From Paraspadella gotoi (lineage: Eukaryota > Chaetognatha), in the NCBI GenBank assembly GCA_051294375.1, contig JBJCIZ010000040.1:166330-230329 (forward strand): a stretch of 64,000 nucleotides of DNA, written 5' to 3'. Numbering within the stretch: the stretch's first letter is position 1; each line of letters starts with the position of its first letter. Shown in pieces: positions 54,797 through 64,000 of this stretch. The position numbers and the translations under genes are program-made. Under the pieces are notes generated by a model. That model saw nothing but the letters and a program-made list of their open reading frames with translations. It did no database searches and was not told where the DNA came from.

Positions 54797-55420
54797 AACA
54801 AATTTTGTTGTCGGATTGTCAGCCTTGTATCCTCTGATGATGAGGATCCCGTTGTTGGTGATGTCAAGATCGTCCAGGCAGTTTGAGAGGTACTTTTGGT
54901 GACTGTTTTCCGCTTTTGCATTTTCTCATTCAGTTTCATTCTCGCCTCCTCACGGTCGCCCCTTTGAAGTGCATCTACCACAAGTCTGAAGGAGTCCTCC
55001 TCTTCCTGCCATCTTTTAACATCCATGGTGATGGGGATGAGGCCCTCTTCCCTGGTGTGTGGCGCCATAGTCTCCTCAGCGACCTCTGATTCGGTAGCAT
55101 CGATGTCAGCCTCTAGTGAGCTGTCAACCATGATTTCTCTTTCAGCCCCTGGCCATCTGGTCCCGATAGCTTCTAATGCTGGAGAGGCTCCAGAAGCAGC
55201 TGATGCGTTTTGGGTGGTGGTTGTCTCCCCGACCTGTATGTTGACAAGGTCATCTGGGAGGGTGTCAACATGATGCATGTTGACATCAAGGCATCTGGGC
55301 CTGCCTCGACGTTCTGGTTGCCTGAGAGCTCCCACTTGGATGGTCTGGATGGGTCCATGATTCATCGGACGCAGGGGTGGCTGGGGCTCTTCATTGCTGA
55401 CCAGGCTGACCTGACCGGTG
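54797..55420 (-). pseudogene. Pol linker before integrase
   Basis: Part of the 348-codon ORF 54682-55728. Rich in Thr, Ser, Pro and acidic residues, then VKRWQEEEDSFRLVVDALQR, like the helix before Gypsy integrase fingers. A frameshift near 54890 shifts into the integrase frame. Confidence 0.55.
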
Positions 55421-55860
55421 ATTGTCCTGAAGATCTTGAGTCGCCTACCACCAACTTGTGGCCCATATGTCCTTTCGTATTTGCAGCCAGTTTCCCTGGC
55501 AGAATCTTCGTCCATCATTATCAGGGTCACCCCGGTCATCTCACTAAGCATTTCCAGTTCTGGGTGGCCAAGGCTCCAATCCTTTGCGGATATCGTCCTA
55601 ATAAAAGTGTCCACATCCTTTGTCTTAGGTTTGCCATATAACCTTTCCATGTTTGTTTTTCTTCTGCACAAATTTTTGGCGCACAAATTCAAAAAACTTT
55701 GCCCTGAAGGTTTTTGTGTCTTCTCCAAGTACTTGCGCTACTAGCGCTAGAGTCGGGGCATGGCCTGTGATTAGATCCAGGTGCTCGGCACACATGGTCT
55801 TCTATGGGGTTTTCAGCAAAGCCGGGCTCATACTCGCCGCTGACGTCAAACCCGGCAGGG
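55421..55860 (-). pseudogene. OTU-like domain, apparently without catalytic residues
   Basis: Lies between RNase H and integrase. The N-terminal half is in one minus frame (LALVAQVLGEDTKTFRAKFF and following, 55760-55640). The C-terminal half is in ORF 54682-55728: DVDTFIRTISAKDWSLGHPE, LEMLSEMTGVTLIMMDED, then RRLKIFRTITGQVSLV. The helix pattern and the W-x-x-x-HPELEMLSE strand resemble OTU cysteine proteases (W-G-G-x-x-E-L-x-A-L). The expected DGNC nucleophile position reads GHAPTLAL and the C-terminal HYD position reads QVS, so it would be inactive. Similarity is by eye and moderate. Confidence 0.45.
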
Positions 55861-55919
55861 AAGAAAGGAGTATCTAATGGTGTGACCTGTCCCTGGTCAG
55901 TGAATCTTGTTAAGAAATC

Positions 55920-56358
55920 GGCGGGATTGTCCTCGCTTTGACAAGGATGACCTCCTTTGGTTGGCACTCTTGTCGAATTTCAGTTATCCATCTCAAGACG
56001 TTTGTTGGAGCAGCTGCTGTCTGTCATGCTGTAGGTCCATTACTCTTTTAAAATATTGCGAGTCAGTGACAAGGGTGACGCTCCTCCCACATGTGTAGCC
56101 TTTGAATTTTCTGACCATCATGTTGAAGGCGAGAGTCTCCAGGATGTTGATGTGTTTGATCCTGTATTCTTCAGGGAATGATTTAGAGTGGAAGGACAGT
56201 GGATATTCAATTCCATCAGCAGTGGCTGTGATCAACCCACCCATGGCGCTTGTACTGGCATCTGCATAGATCCTGTAAGCTCCATGTTTGATCCTGGCAT
56301 CGGTGAGAAAGTTCAGACCTGGGGAGGACCTTATCTCTTCTACAAGCAGTTTCAGCAT
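55920..56358 (-). pseudogene. pol: RNase H of Gypsy element
   Basis: YADASTSAMGGLI (Asp), INILETLAFNMM (Glu), LVTDSQYF (Asp) in ORF 55993-56358, then in another frame SEDNPADFLTRF (Asp) at about 55936-55901. All four acidic positions are present; a frameshift lies near 55990. Confidence 0.8.
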
Positions 56359-56465
56359 CCCGATGTGTTTGTCTGTGAGCTTGAAGTCCTTTTATTCCAG
56401 TAAGGTTAGGGCGTGAAGGGGTTGGGCGATATATGAGAATCGGTGTGTGAAGCATCTGTAATAAT

Positions 56466-57456
56466 TTAAGATGCAAGCATCGCCCTGAGCTCCTTTTGGG
56501 TTTTAGTGACTTCAGTTTGACCTCGACTGCTTCGATTTCTCCTTCTGTGCATGAGCTTGCTCTTGGAGATGCTGAAGCCAAGGATTTTTATGTCCTCCTT
56601 CCTCAGCAGCACACTTTTAGTCCATTTGAGGACGACATTCTCATCCCGGCATTTTTGGAGGAGGTCGCGCAGCCTTTCAGCCATATCCTCCGGCGACTTG
56701 GCCGTGCAGGATGAGGTCATCAACATATACTTAGAAGCTCTTCACATCTTTTCCCAGGTCCTTGAATATCTCGTCCAAGATCGCCTGAAGAACATTAACA
56801 CTGTTGACTCCTCCCATTGGCAGCTTATTCATCCACCAGTTGTGACCAGCACCAGCAAAGGTTGTGACAGGCTTGCAGCGGTCTGTCAAGTTCACCTGGT
56901 GGAAGCATGCCAGGATATCTACCGAGCATTGAAAGTTCGTGCGGTTTGTATTGTTCCAGTATTGAAGCAATGGTCTGGGGGCCTCTGTTGCATATGTGGA
57001 AATGTTATTATTGACGGCAGATAGGTCACAGATGAGGCGCCATTGTTTTGCAAATGTTTCGTCGCTCATCTCATCCTGTCCTTCGGCAATGTGTCCTGGC
57101 TTTTTTATTAAGAAGGCATTTGAGTAGGCCTCATTTCTTGTCCGGGACACGATGCCAGCCTTTTCATACACTTCCAGGTATCTCTTTAGTGCCGCCTTCT
57201 TCACTGGTCCTTGATTTGTGAATCTTGGTTTTGGGAGATCCTCCTGTGTGTAGCCGAGATCAACTTTATAGTTGAGGAAACCTTCTTTGCAATCATTGAT
57301 AGTTTCCCCAAAGACGTCCCTGTATTCCCAAACAATCTCCCAGACGAGGTGGGCTTTCTCCCGCAGGCTAGGGTCCACATCCTTGAATGGTTTGAGGAAG
57401 GCCTCTTTGCCACGCTTGTCACTGTTTTTGCCGCCTCCTCTCTCGGGCATCCTCAA
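56466..57456 (-). pseudogene. pol: Reverse transcriptase of Gypsy element
   Basis: ORF 56731-57456: LRKKA-type entry, RLICDLSAVNN, CSVDILACFHQVNL (palm motif A Asp), LPMGGVNSVNVLQ (motif B). It ends DVKSF then TAA (56731-56733), and the same frame reads VYVDDLILHG directly after the stop, the intact YxDD motif. A frameshift follows within about 12 codons to the frame of 56466-56726, which continues LRDLLQKCRDENVVLKW and DIKILGFSISKSK (thumb). The catalytic residues are thus all encoded but split. Confidence 0.8.
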
Positions 57457-57896
57457 CAGCTTTGATTTCCTCCTTGCTTGGTTGATGGTGACAATCGTTG
57501 TGGCTGGATATGATCTTTTCGAATCCTGAGTTGAGGTTTGCTTCCTGACAAATCTGCCTGTACAGGTTCTGCTGTGTTGTTGGTTTCCAGTTGCAGGTCG
57601 GCCTTTGCTTCATTGGTGATAAGCGGGCGGGCGATTCCCCAGGGTCCTGGGTTTGCATCAATTTCCACACCTTCCTTCAACTGGTCGCCATCAGCAATGT
57701 ACATTTTATCGCCGTCCTGGGATTGAACGATCCATCTTACCCCTGAGAGCGTCTTCCAGTAGGCTCTTCCTGCTGTCAGCTGGGTGTTGCCAGTGCAGTC
57801 TCGCTCGACATGCACTGGTAGGGTTGTTTGCTCATCAACATTTCCCCGTGCGAGCCACCTGGCTGCCTTTAGCGCTTCATACTTGTCCCTGAACAA
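57457..57896 (-). pseudogene. pol: Region between protease and RT
   Basis: ORF 57453-57896, 147 codons, in a different frame from RT. No family recognised; by position part of the pol polyprotein. Contains TLPVHVERDCTGNTQLTAGR and a Gln/Lys-rich end. Confidence 0.5.
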
Positions 57897-58021
57897 ATAT
57901 ACTTGTCCACTTGAACAACATGCCGCTGTGACTTTAGGACTTATTGTCCATGGAGCGACATGTTAGTGTCTCCTTCTGATTGGCGCGCAGCAGATTGAAC
58001 CTTACACACTAGTAAATTCGG

Positions 58022-58335
58022 TCAGCGCGGACCAGGTCGTAGTGCACGGCCTGTCCCGGACATTATTATGTCGCGGATCGTTCTCATCCTGGCCGAGAAC
58101 ATAAACAATACTGCTTGAAGACGGACCCAATTGATTTTGAAAACATAATCGCAAGGTTGATCCTCCTCGGTCAGCGTAGCGGGATCGTTCGTAGTGCCAA
58201 GCTGGCTGCTTGAGAGGCGTAAAAGGCTCAGTTCCATGGTTAGAATCTTAGCTTCGACGAGGCCCCCCACTTTTCAAGAAACCTTTTCTGTAAAACCGGG
58301 GACCGTGTTTACAGATGCACCTGCCTGTCATACAG
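58022..58335 (-). pseudogene. pol: Probable aspartic protease remnant
   Basis: GASVNTVP on the minus strand at about 58318-58290 resembles the D-S/T-G-A-S-V-N protease active site, but the Asp codon position is disrupted by a stop. ORF 58022-58270 follows. Placement between gag and RT is as expected. Confidence 0.4.
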
Positions 58336-60129
58336 GCAACTAGCACGGTGCTCGCCCCGAGCACTGCCTGCCTAGGTACTGGTACTTCTCTTTGCCTCTG
58401 TTATGACAGGCCAAGTTCCAGCGTATGTCGTCTCTGTCGGTTCCCACGCGTCCTTGGTCCCCTTGCTATCTAGCACTGGTCCAGTCCTTTCTATGCCAGC
58501 GCAGCATCATCCCACCTCATCCTTACGGTTGTTTTCAGTTTTGAGGAAGGAAAGCAACGCGAATGTTTGCTGGTTTCGCCGCTAGGCCATTTCCCATCAT
58601 CACAACACGCCTGATGGCTTGCCTGCGGTATGGATGCCGACTTCTCCATCTGACATCGCGCCCACGCCTACTATGCAGGTTAAGTTGCGGTTATTCATTA
58701 CTGCCAGTCGGTTGAAGCTTTCTGAGTCCCAGTCTTTCTCCCGTTTTATCGGGTTTGGTCGGTTTTCTGGGTTTTCTCAGGATTAGGACGACATTAGTGG
58801 CATTCGGCGGCAGTGATGGAGCGTGGTGATAGCATAGGCTGCGTGGTGAGGATACTGCAGCAGGAAGAGGTCGGCGGGTGCCCGTGGTGCAGATCAGGAA
58901 CGGCCTTGTCACTCAATATCTTGAGCCTCTCTTTGTGCCCTCCTTGCCCAATTTTGGCACAAGCTTCTCGACCTTGTGCATGATGGCCCGGTCTCTCAGC
59001 AATTGTCGCCTTGTTTCCAGCCCTTTCCATCCCAGTTTATGGAGATGCTTGTTGGCTGAGGGCAAGCTCCTTTTGCTTTCAGCGGGCTGCTTAAACAGTT
59101 TGTACATACGCGACGAGAAGCGCTGACTTTCCTTTAAGCCTGTTTGCCGCTTTCAGCAAGGTCTTAATCCTGGCTATTGAATCATGGCTTACACTTTGTC
59201 GGTCCTTATCTCCCATGACTCTTTTGCAACTGTTTTTGTAAACTTCTTCAGCTGTTTTGGTGATTGTTTGAAAACACAGTTGTCTTTATTTTTAGTTGGA
59301 TATGGGGATTGGTGAGCGTCCTTGTTCAACTCTAGGTAGTTTGGTCCACAATATCACGCTCTGTATCCAACAGGTGGTGGCGCCGGGGCCTTTCTTTTCT
59401 CCAGATTGCCCTTTCCTGGCTTTCCACATCCACGATTTTGTTCGTGTTTCTCTTTTATTACTAATTGAGATCCAGCTGTCGGTAGTCTTGGAGGTTGCTG
59501 AGGTTGCCAGAGCGGTTTGATTTTTCAAGCCCCTCTTTCAGTTCTTTCATTGCTTTTATGCTTCATTGGTTTGAGCTGCCTGGAGCATGGTGCTTTGTTG
59601 TATGGTCCAAAGTGCTTGCTTCTTGAATCCTGGTCCCGCTTAATAGTATGATTGCGTAGCTTCTTTGTTGATCCTCTAATGTTGACTTAATGATTTTTCG
59701 CGTTGGATGTTCTAGGGTTCTTTTTGACCAGTATAGCCCCGCAACTTATATTCAATTACCCTTGCCAAGACAGGTCGCCGCGGTTTCTCCTCTCTCAAGC
59801 ATCTGCGGTCCATTCCAGAGTTTTTCGACAGTGCATGCCTGGACATATGGGCTCAGAGCCTCCAACAAGCTATTTGGGCCGACAAAGTCTGGATGGAGGC
59901 TCTGTCCTTCTCCCTTACAGTTTCGAAGTTCTCCTTTGCTTCGTTGACAAGGGCAAGTGCCCATATTTGGCATGTACTTTGTGGATTAACTTCAATTTTG
60001 GCATTTCAGCAAGATGCTTCTGTGGATGCTCACTGATGATTTCTGTTGCAGAGTGCCACAAAGTCCTAGCCACATATGATTTGGTCGATAGGTTCTATGA
60101 ACTGGCTGGCAATCTTGTTCTCGCGCCAG
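58336..60129 (-). pseudogene. gag: Gag capsid/nucleocapsid region, heavily frame-broken
   Basis: Several minus-strand ORFs of 60-80 codons in alternating frames, e.g. 59752-59973 (KGELRNCKGEGQSLHPDFVG) and 58794-59030. No clean zinc knuckle found; a possible C-x2-C is near 58800. One- and two-base indels seem to be the cause, as elsewhere in this element. Confidence 0.45.
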
Positions 60130-60765
60130 TTAGGGCTTCGTAATTGCTGGTTCGATTTGTCTTGGGCTGAGGCAGATCCTTAAAAGCCTCATAGAAGCTG
60201 CGCTAGAAATGTCTTGTGTTGTTGATATCCGTCTAGCCCATCCTCTCAAGCACTGAATGGGAATGATTCGACTAGAGTAGTTAGGATGGGTGTGGTCCAT
60301 CTCCATCTTGCCAAGAGGTTGTCCCACAAAGGCATCATGGGGTTGATCTTGCAGTCCAGTAGCACGGAGTTGTCCAGCCTCTATGGTGTTGGGGTCTTGG
60401 TTGTTGCGCCAAGATATCATGGTCTTCATCATGTCTTTGAGTTTATCCAGTTTTGAGCCAAGGCCTGCTTCACTGTCTTTGACTCTTTGGCTCAAGTTAT
60501 CAAGATTTTGTTGTGTCTGCTGGTTGACGTCATTGACGATCTTTAAGATTTGGCGGGTGATTTCCGCCTGGTCATTGTCCAATTGGCAGTGATCCCTTAG
60601 AGCTCCATCCAGCTTGAATGTTTTGAACTCCACTTTGTCCCGGGCACTGCTACCGTCTTCTGTGCTTGCGGCGTCAGTTGATTGTGCCGCAGCCCCTTTT
60701 TTCCACTGGAAAAGGTTCCATCCTGACTTGGCTGGAGGAATGGCGGGGGCAGAGGTGTTGTCCAT
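60130..60765 (-). CDS. gag: Gag N-terminal part with coiled coil
   Basis: 211 codons from ATG at 60765, 62 bp after the PBS region, the expected gag start. Residues about 85-130 form a strong heptad pattern (ILKIVNDVNQQTQQ, LDNLSQRVKDSE). The last ~40 residues are probably out of frame. Confidence 0.55.
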   Translation of the reverse strand: MDNTSAPAIPPAKSGWNLFQWKKGAAAQSTDAASTEDGSSARDKVEFKTFKLDGALRDHCQLDNDQAEITRQILKIVNDVNQQTQQNLDNLSQRVKDSEAGLGSKLDKLKDMMKTMISWRNNQDPNTIEAGQLRATGLQDQPHDAFVGQPLGKMEMDHTHPNYSSRIIPIQCLRGWARRISTTQDISSAASMRLLRICLSPRQIEPAITKP

Positions 60766-60826
60766 TTTCTTTAGGGGTTGTGTGGTCGAGGTAAAGCTTG
60801 ATTCTTCTTGGAGACGTGGTGAGTCG

Positions 60827-60844
60827 AGTCCACTCCTGTCACCA
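60827..60844 (-). promoter_or_regulatory. Primer-binding site
   Basis: Minus strand TGGTGACAGGAGTGGACT starts directly after the 5' LTR. The TGG start is the usual complement of a tRNA CCA end. It is not a good tRNA-Trp match beyond TGGTGAC; I cannot name the tRNA. Confidence 0.6.
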
Positions 60845-61173
60845 CATTTAAGTAAACAGACAGGGATTTATATGAAACCAAAGTGGAATTTTATTCTCAG
60901 AAAATAGACATGAAGACGGTGTCAATTTTCAGACAGAGTGAATCAAAGCAGAAACAGAGGCTATTTATAAAGGGTAAGTAGACAAGCCAGATTCCTCTTC
61001 CGGAATCCTCCTCTTCCTCTTCTGGAACCTTCTTTTCCTCTTCCGAAACTATTGTTCCTTTTCTGGATTTGGCTTCCAAAATCCCATTAGAAATCATTCC
61101 AGAATCTTCTTCCTCTTCCGGAATCCTCTTCCTTAATCCTTTCCTTGTTTCCGGGTTTCATTCCTCTGTGATG
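60845..61173 (-). repeat. 5' LTR of minus-strand Gypsy element
   Basis: 329 bp, the partner of 53063-53392. Observed differences are small indels (e.g. AATATG/ATATG, GGAAACT/GAAACT, CTCTGTTT/CTTGTTT). Confidence 0.85.
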
Positions 61174-61207
61174 ATTTTATTTAGACTTTTAAAAATTTAC
61201 CTTTTTA

Positions 61208-62013
61208 GTTGGATCTGCTTTCAGCAGATCCCGACTCTATAATTCACTTTGTCGTCCATCGGTCCGCCCCCTCAATCTTGTCGGGCATTCACTTACATCA
61301 TGTCAGAACATCGAATTATGATAATTTATGCAAAAAAATTATGTCCGTCTGTCTGTCCGTCCATCCGTCCGTCCGTCCATCCGTCCATCCCACCTTAGCA
61401 AAAAGCTCCAATAACTCGTGATTGGGTGGTTGGATCGGAATTAAATTTTGTGTATGGGTAGGAAAGTGTGTGACGAAGCTGGATATAAAGTTTCGATGGA
61501 ATCGTGCGAGTGGAAATGAGTTTAAATGGAAAAAACATAAGTCGCATTTACGAAAATCTTTTTACTTATTTGAACCAATAATTACCAATAATTACCAATA
61601 ATTGGATTAATAGATTGAGATAAAATTTTGTGTGCAGGTAGGAAAGTGTGTGAAGAAGCTAGATATAAAGTTTTGACGGAATTGTGCCAGTGGAAATGAC
61701 TTTAAATGAAAAAACATAAGTCACATTTACTTGAATCTTTATTATTTATGCAAGTTGAAAAAATGATGCAAATTTAAAAAAATGATGCAAGTTAAAAAAA
61801 GATGAAAGTAAAAAAATTATGCAGTTGAAAAATGATGCGAATTGTAAAAATGATGCAAATTGAAAAAATGATGTGAGTTGAAAAAATGATGCGAGTTAAA
61901 AAATGATGTGAGTTGAAAATTTTTTTAAAAAATATTGTGATTTATCATCTGATTAGCTGACTACCGCTTAATTATCATAGGTAGATCCGACATTGTTTGC
62001 TCAAACTTGTTTT
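61208..62013 (+). repeat. Dispersed repeat R1, full-length short copy
   Basis: About 0.8 kb: hairpin GGATCTGC...GCAGATCC, GACTCTATAATTCACTTTGTC, CCGTCC microsatellite (61340-61395), subrepeats at 61405 and 61620, minisatellite (AAAAAATGATGCAAGTT)n at 61745-61920, end GTAGATCCGACATTGTTTGC. Best single reference copy in the window. No ORF, so non-autonomous; class not determined. Confidence 0.75.
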
Positions 62014-62045
62014 TCTTCAATCAACTACACATTTTTTTCAAAAAA

Positions 62046-62751
62046 TTAGGACTAAGCTCTGACTAAAAAAGCCAGATGTTTTTTTAATATATTCTTATAC
62101 CGACCAATGTAGAATGATGGCAATATTGCAATTGTTAAGTTTCAAAAAAATCCGACAATAAATATAAAAAATATTAACCAAAATCTTTAGAAAATCCACC
62201 CCTTATTTGGAAGATTTTTGCCATAGAAGATTTTTCCTGAATCTGACTCTTGGTTAAAAACTCTTAGAATTCCGATCATTAGCTCCTCTTTTACTTTAAA
62301 TAAAAATTTCACCAAAATGGACTAATCCACTTTAGCATGATTGTATCATATTAAAATAGCCAAATAAAATGTAGAGAAAAATTTTGAGAGCCCTTAAGAC
62401 ATATGGCTATCGGATTCTTAAATTTGAAGCTTATTGTAAAATCACAACTTACCTTAAATGCATTTATATTGTATTGAAGTTAAGAAATCCTTTTATTTTA
62501 TATATAAAAATTGCATCAAAAATGTTTTCTTAAGCGGACCAGTCCATTTGAATCTGATGGTTTGATGTCAAAATGATGGTTTTTTGACAAGGGGAAAAAA
62601 ATGCGAGCCCTTCAGATGCAACAGGATCAGAATCAATTGTTTTTACATATATTTTTTACCTGAATTTTTCCCAGGGGCGTTTACATTGTTTGGTAGTCAG
62701 ATTTGAACAAAAATCTCCATTGAAAAAATCTTCCTTGATTTTTAAGAACTA
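62046..62751 (+). repeat. Dispersed repeat R2, copy 2
   Basis: Partner of 27776-28489. Starts ATTAGGACTAAGCTCTGAC immediately after the R1 copy and an A/T run; ends near TTTAAGAAC. Non-coding. Confidence 0.8.
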
Positions 62752-63817
62752 CCTATCAAAATATTATTATTTCCAAAGTTTTTTTGGGAAATTTTTAACA
62801 CGGAGCACACGACCAAGAAAAAGATATATCAATAAAACATCACCTTTTTTTTGCTAATTTTGCTGTTTATTCCAAATATTTAAAATGAGAGGGAGCAACA
62901 GTGAGGCAATAACAGAAAATAAACAGCATTTAATTTTTTTAAAAAACCTTTGTAAATGTTGCATCTAGTTTTATTTTGTACTGCTTATATTACAAAAATG
63001 AAGTCAGTTGACTTAATTTGTATTTTGATCTTGTCTTTGCAAATTTGCAATTCATTGCCAATACAAAACCTCAAGTATGTAAGCTTTAAATTTTATCAAT
63101 TTTTCTTCATTATTTTGTCATATATAAAAGTTCTTTTAACAAGACAGTTCCCTTTTTAAAAGATGTTAATGGAATTGTATTGAACTAAGTTCAGAAAGTG
63201 GTTTCATTGACTTGCTAACTTTTCCGGGCAAACTCTATGCCAAATAAAGCATTAGTATTTGTGGCAAAATGGCGCAGAGGAGACGATGGCGCCGGTCAAA
63301 GACGCTCAGTAGTTGAGGACGACAAAGTCTTGGCCAAAAGGCAAAGCCCAGGACTTGTAAGTGTAAGTTGTAAGTCTGAAGTAAGGTTAGAAGTCCTGGG
63401 CAAAAGATAACAAAACATTTAATACAAACACAGCAAATATATATATAAAATTTAAAGAGATTTTCTTACTTGTTTCTGAAGCCATTATTGTACAAAAAGG
63501 TTGCTTCTCTCACAGAAAAGTCCAGCATCGGGAGAAAAAGAGAAGTTTGGATTTCATCGAAATATAGAAGATCGTTATCAGGAATTAAAAGTAAAATGTT
63601 ATTTGAGATTAAAGACGAAGTCTTTTTACTTCAACGATTTTTATTTTTAATGGTACAATGTTTAACAATTGAAGAAAGTTTAAAAAATGTTTTTTAATCC
63701 ATCCATGCATTTAAAATATAACCTTTGAAAATAATCTATAATTAAAGTCATGTGCATCAAATTTTGAATGAAATTATTATGGTTACAAGTAGTGACAGGG
63801 GTTGTATGTTAATACAA
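62752..63817. other. No recognisable feature
   Basis: AT-rich. ORF 62956-63159 has a hydrophobic stretch but nothing recognisable. A GC-richer patch at 63260-63410 carries two related AAGTCCTGGGCAAAAG / AAAGCCCAGGACTTG strings as an inverted pair. Confidence 0.45.
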
Positions 63818-64000
63818 TGATAATGTTTCTGATCATTACCCAGTATCATTAGACATATTTGTAAAGCTTAAAAGCAATAAGGTTAGTCATTTAAGCAAAG
63901 CTCCATTTGTTAACTAGAAAAAACTTAAATTAGAAGATTTAGAATTATATGAAACAACATTATCTTTAGAATTAGACAAAATTACAGTTCTTGTTGATTC
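63818..64000 (+). pseudogene. LINE endonuclease end (partial at window edge)
   Basis: Reads NDNVSDHYPVSLDIFVKLKS, with the SDH(x)P(V) motif that ends the APE-type endonuclease of non-LTR retrotransposons, followed by LSKAPFVN, a TAG where Trp is expected, and KKLKLEDLELYETTLSLE, the linker towards RT. It runs off the window, so RT should lie beyond base 64000 on the plus strand. Confidence 0.6.

Larger units (their letters stand above)
53063..61173 (-). mobile_element. Gypsy LTR retrotransposon, full length, minus strand, with OTU-like domain
   Basis: LTRs at 61173-60845 (5') and 53392-53063 (3'). Target duplication ATTT at 53059-53062 and 61174-61177. PBS directly inside the 5' LTR and a G-rich polypurine tract directly inside the 3' LTR. 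Order on the minus strand: gag, protease, RT, RNase H, OTU-like domain, integrase with GPY/F-like end. Domains are complete but split by frameshifts and a few stops. The two LTRs differ mainly by one-to-three-base indels, so the insertion is young or the frame breaks are partly sequencing error. Confidence 0.85.

Noticed and set aside
62956-63159. Short ORF with a signal-like hydrophobic stretch
   Set aside because: AT-rich background, no conserved content, no supporting context.

Overview
This is eukaryotic, AT-rich, repeat-dominated nuclear DNA, almost certainly from an invertebrate animal. BEL/Pao elements (known only from metazoans), a CsRn1-like Gypsy element, Penelope-like elements (PLEs) with GIY-YIG endonuclease remnants and a hAT-type insertion occur together. 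I see no host gene, rRNA, tRNA or CRISPR that I can support. Every recognisable coding stretch belongs to a mobile element. Frames use the standard code. Four short runs of N mark assembly gaps, and many breaks are one-base indels, so parts of the window look like unpolished long-read sequence.

Layout. 1-5.5 kb: gap-ridden low-complexity sequence with direct and inverted repeats, ending in a very noisy second copy of the start of the next element. 5.5-16.8 kb: a large Gypsy-like element on the + strand (coiled-coil gag, two zinc knuckles, protease, RT, RNase H, integrase, then a separate env-like membrane protein ORF). 17.1 kb: a perfect 78-bp palindrome carrying back-to-back hammerhead-ribozyme-like cores. 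17.3-18.2 kb: two inverted fragments of a dispersed non-coding repeat (called R1 here). 18.4-23.5 kb: decayed BEL/Pao gag and protease, one copy split inside its zinc knuckle by a 630-bp hAT-like insertion with an 8-bp target duplication. 23.5-28.5 kb: LTR-like direct repeats, PLE copy A with a hammerhead-like motif, and a dispersed repeat (R2). 29.1-30.5 kb: 5' part of a CsRn1-like Gypsy element. 32.4-33.6 kb: BEL/Pao NC-protease fragment. 34.3-43.1 kb: two near-identical copies of a gag-only LTR element sitting in an 18-bp minisatellite inside R1. 43.3-49.1 kb: PLE copies B and C, each flanked by inverted 3' ends with oppositely oriented hammerhead-like motifs. 49.2-52 kb: BEL/Pao pol 3' half. 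53.06-61.17 kb: an 8.1-kb minus-strand Gypsy element with both LTRs, PBS, PPT and a 4-bp TSD, with an OTU-like domain between RNase H and integrase. 61.2-64 kb: R1, R2 and the edge of a LINE endonuclease.

How the parts work together. Each LTR element follows gag > PR > RT > RNase H > INT (> env). The gag-only element has no pol and would need enzymes from another element; its three-finger gag tail resembles the BEL/Pao gag relics here. The PLE pieces share one plan: GIY-YIG end, a conserved proline-rich basic tail, a pyrimidine-rich 3' UTR opening with an AGCTCA...TGAGCT hairpin, then a hammerhead-like motif whose 5-bp stem II covaries between copies. The most notable signals are the hammerhead-like family (including the palindrome), the env-like ORF, the gag-only LTR element and the OTU-like insertion in pol.
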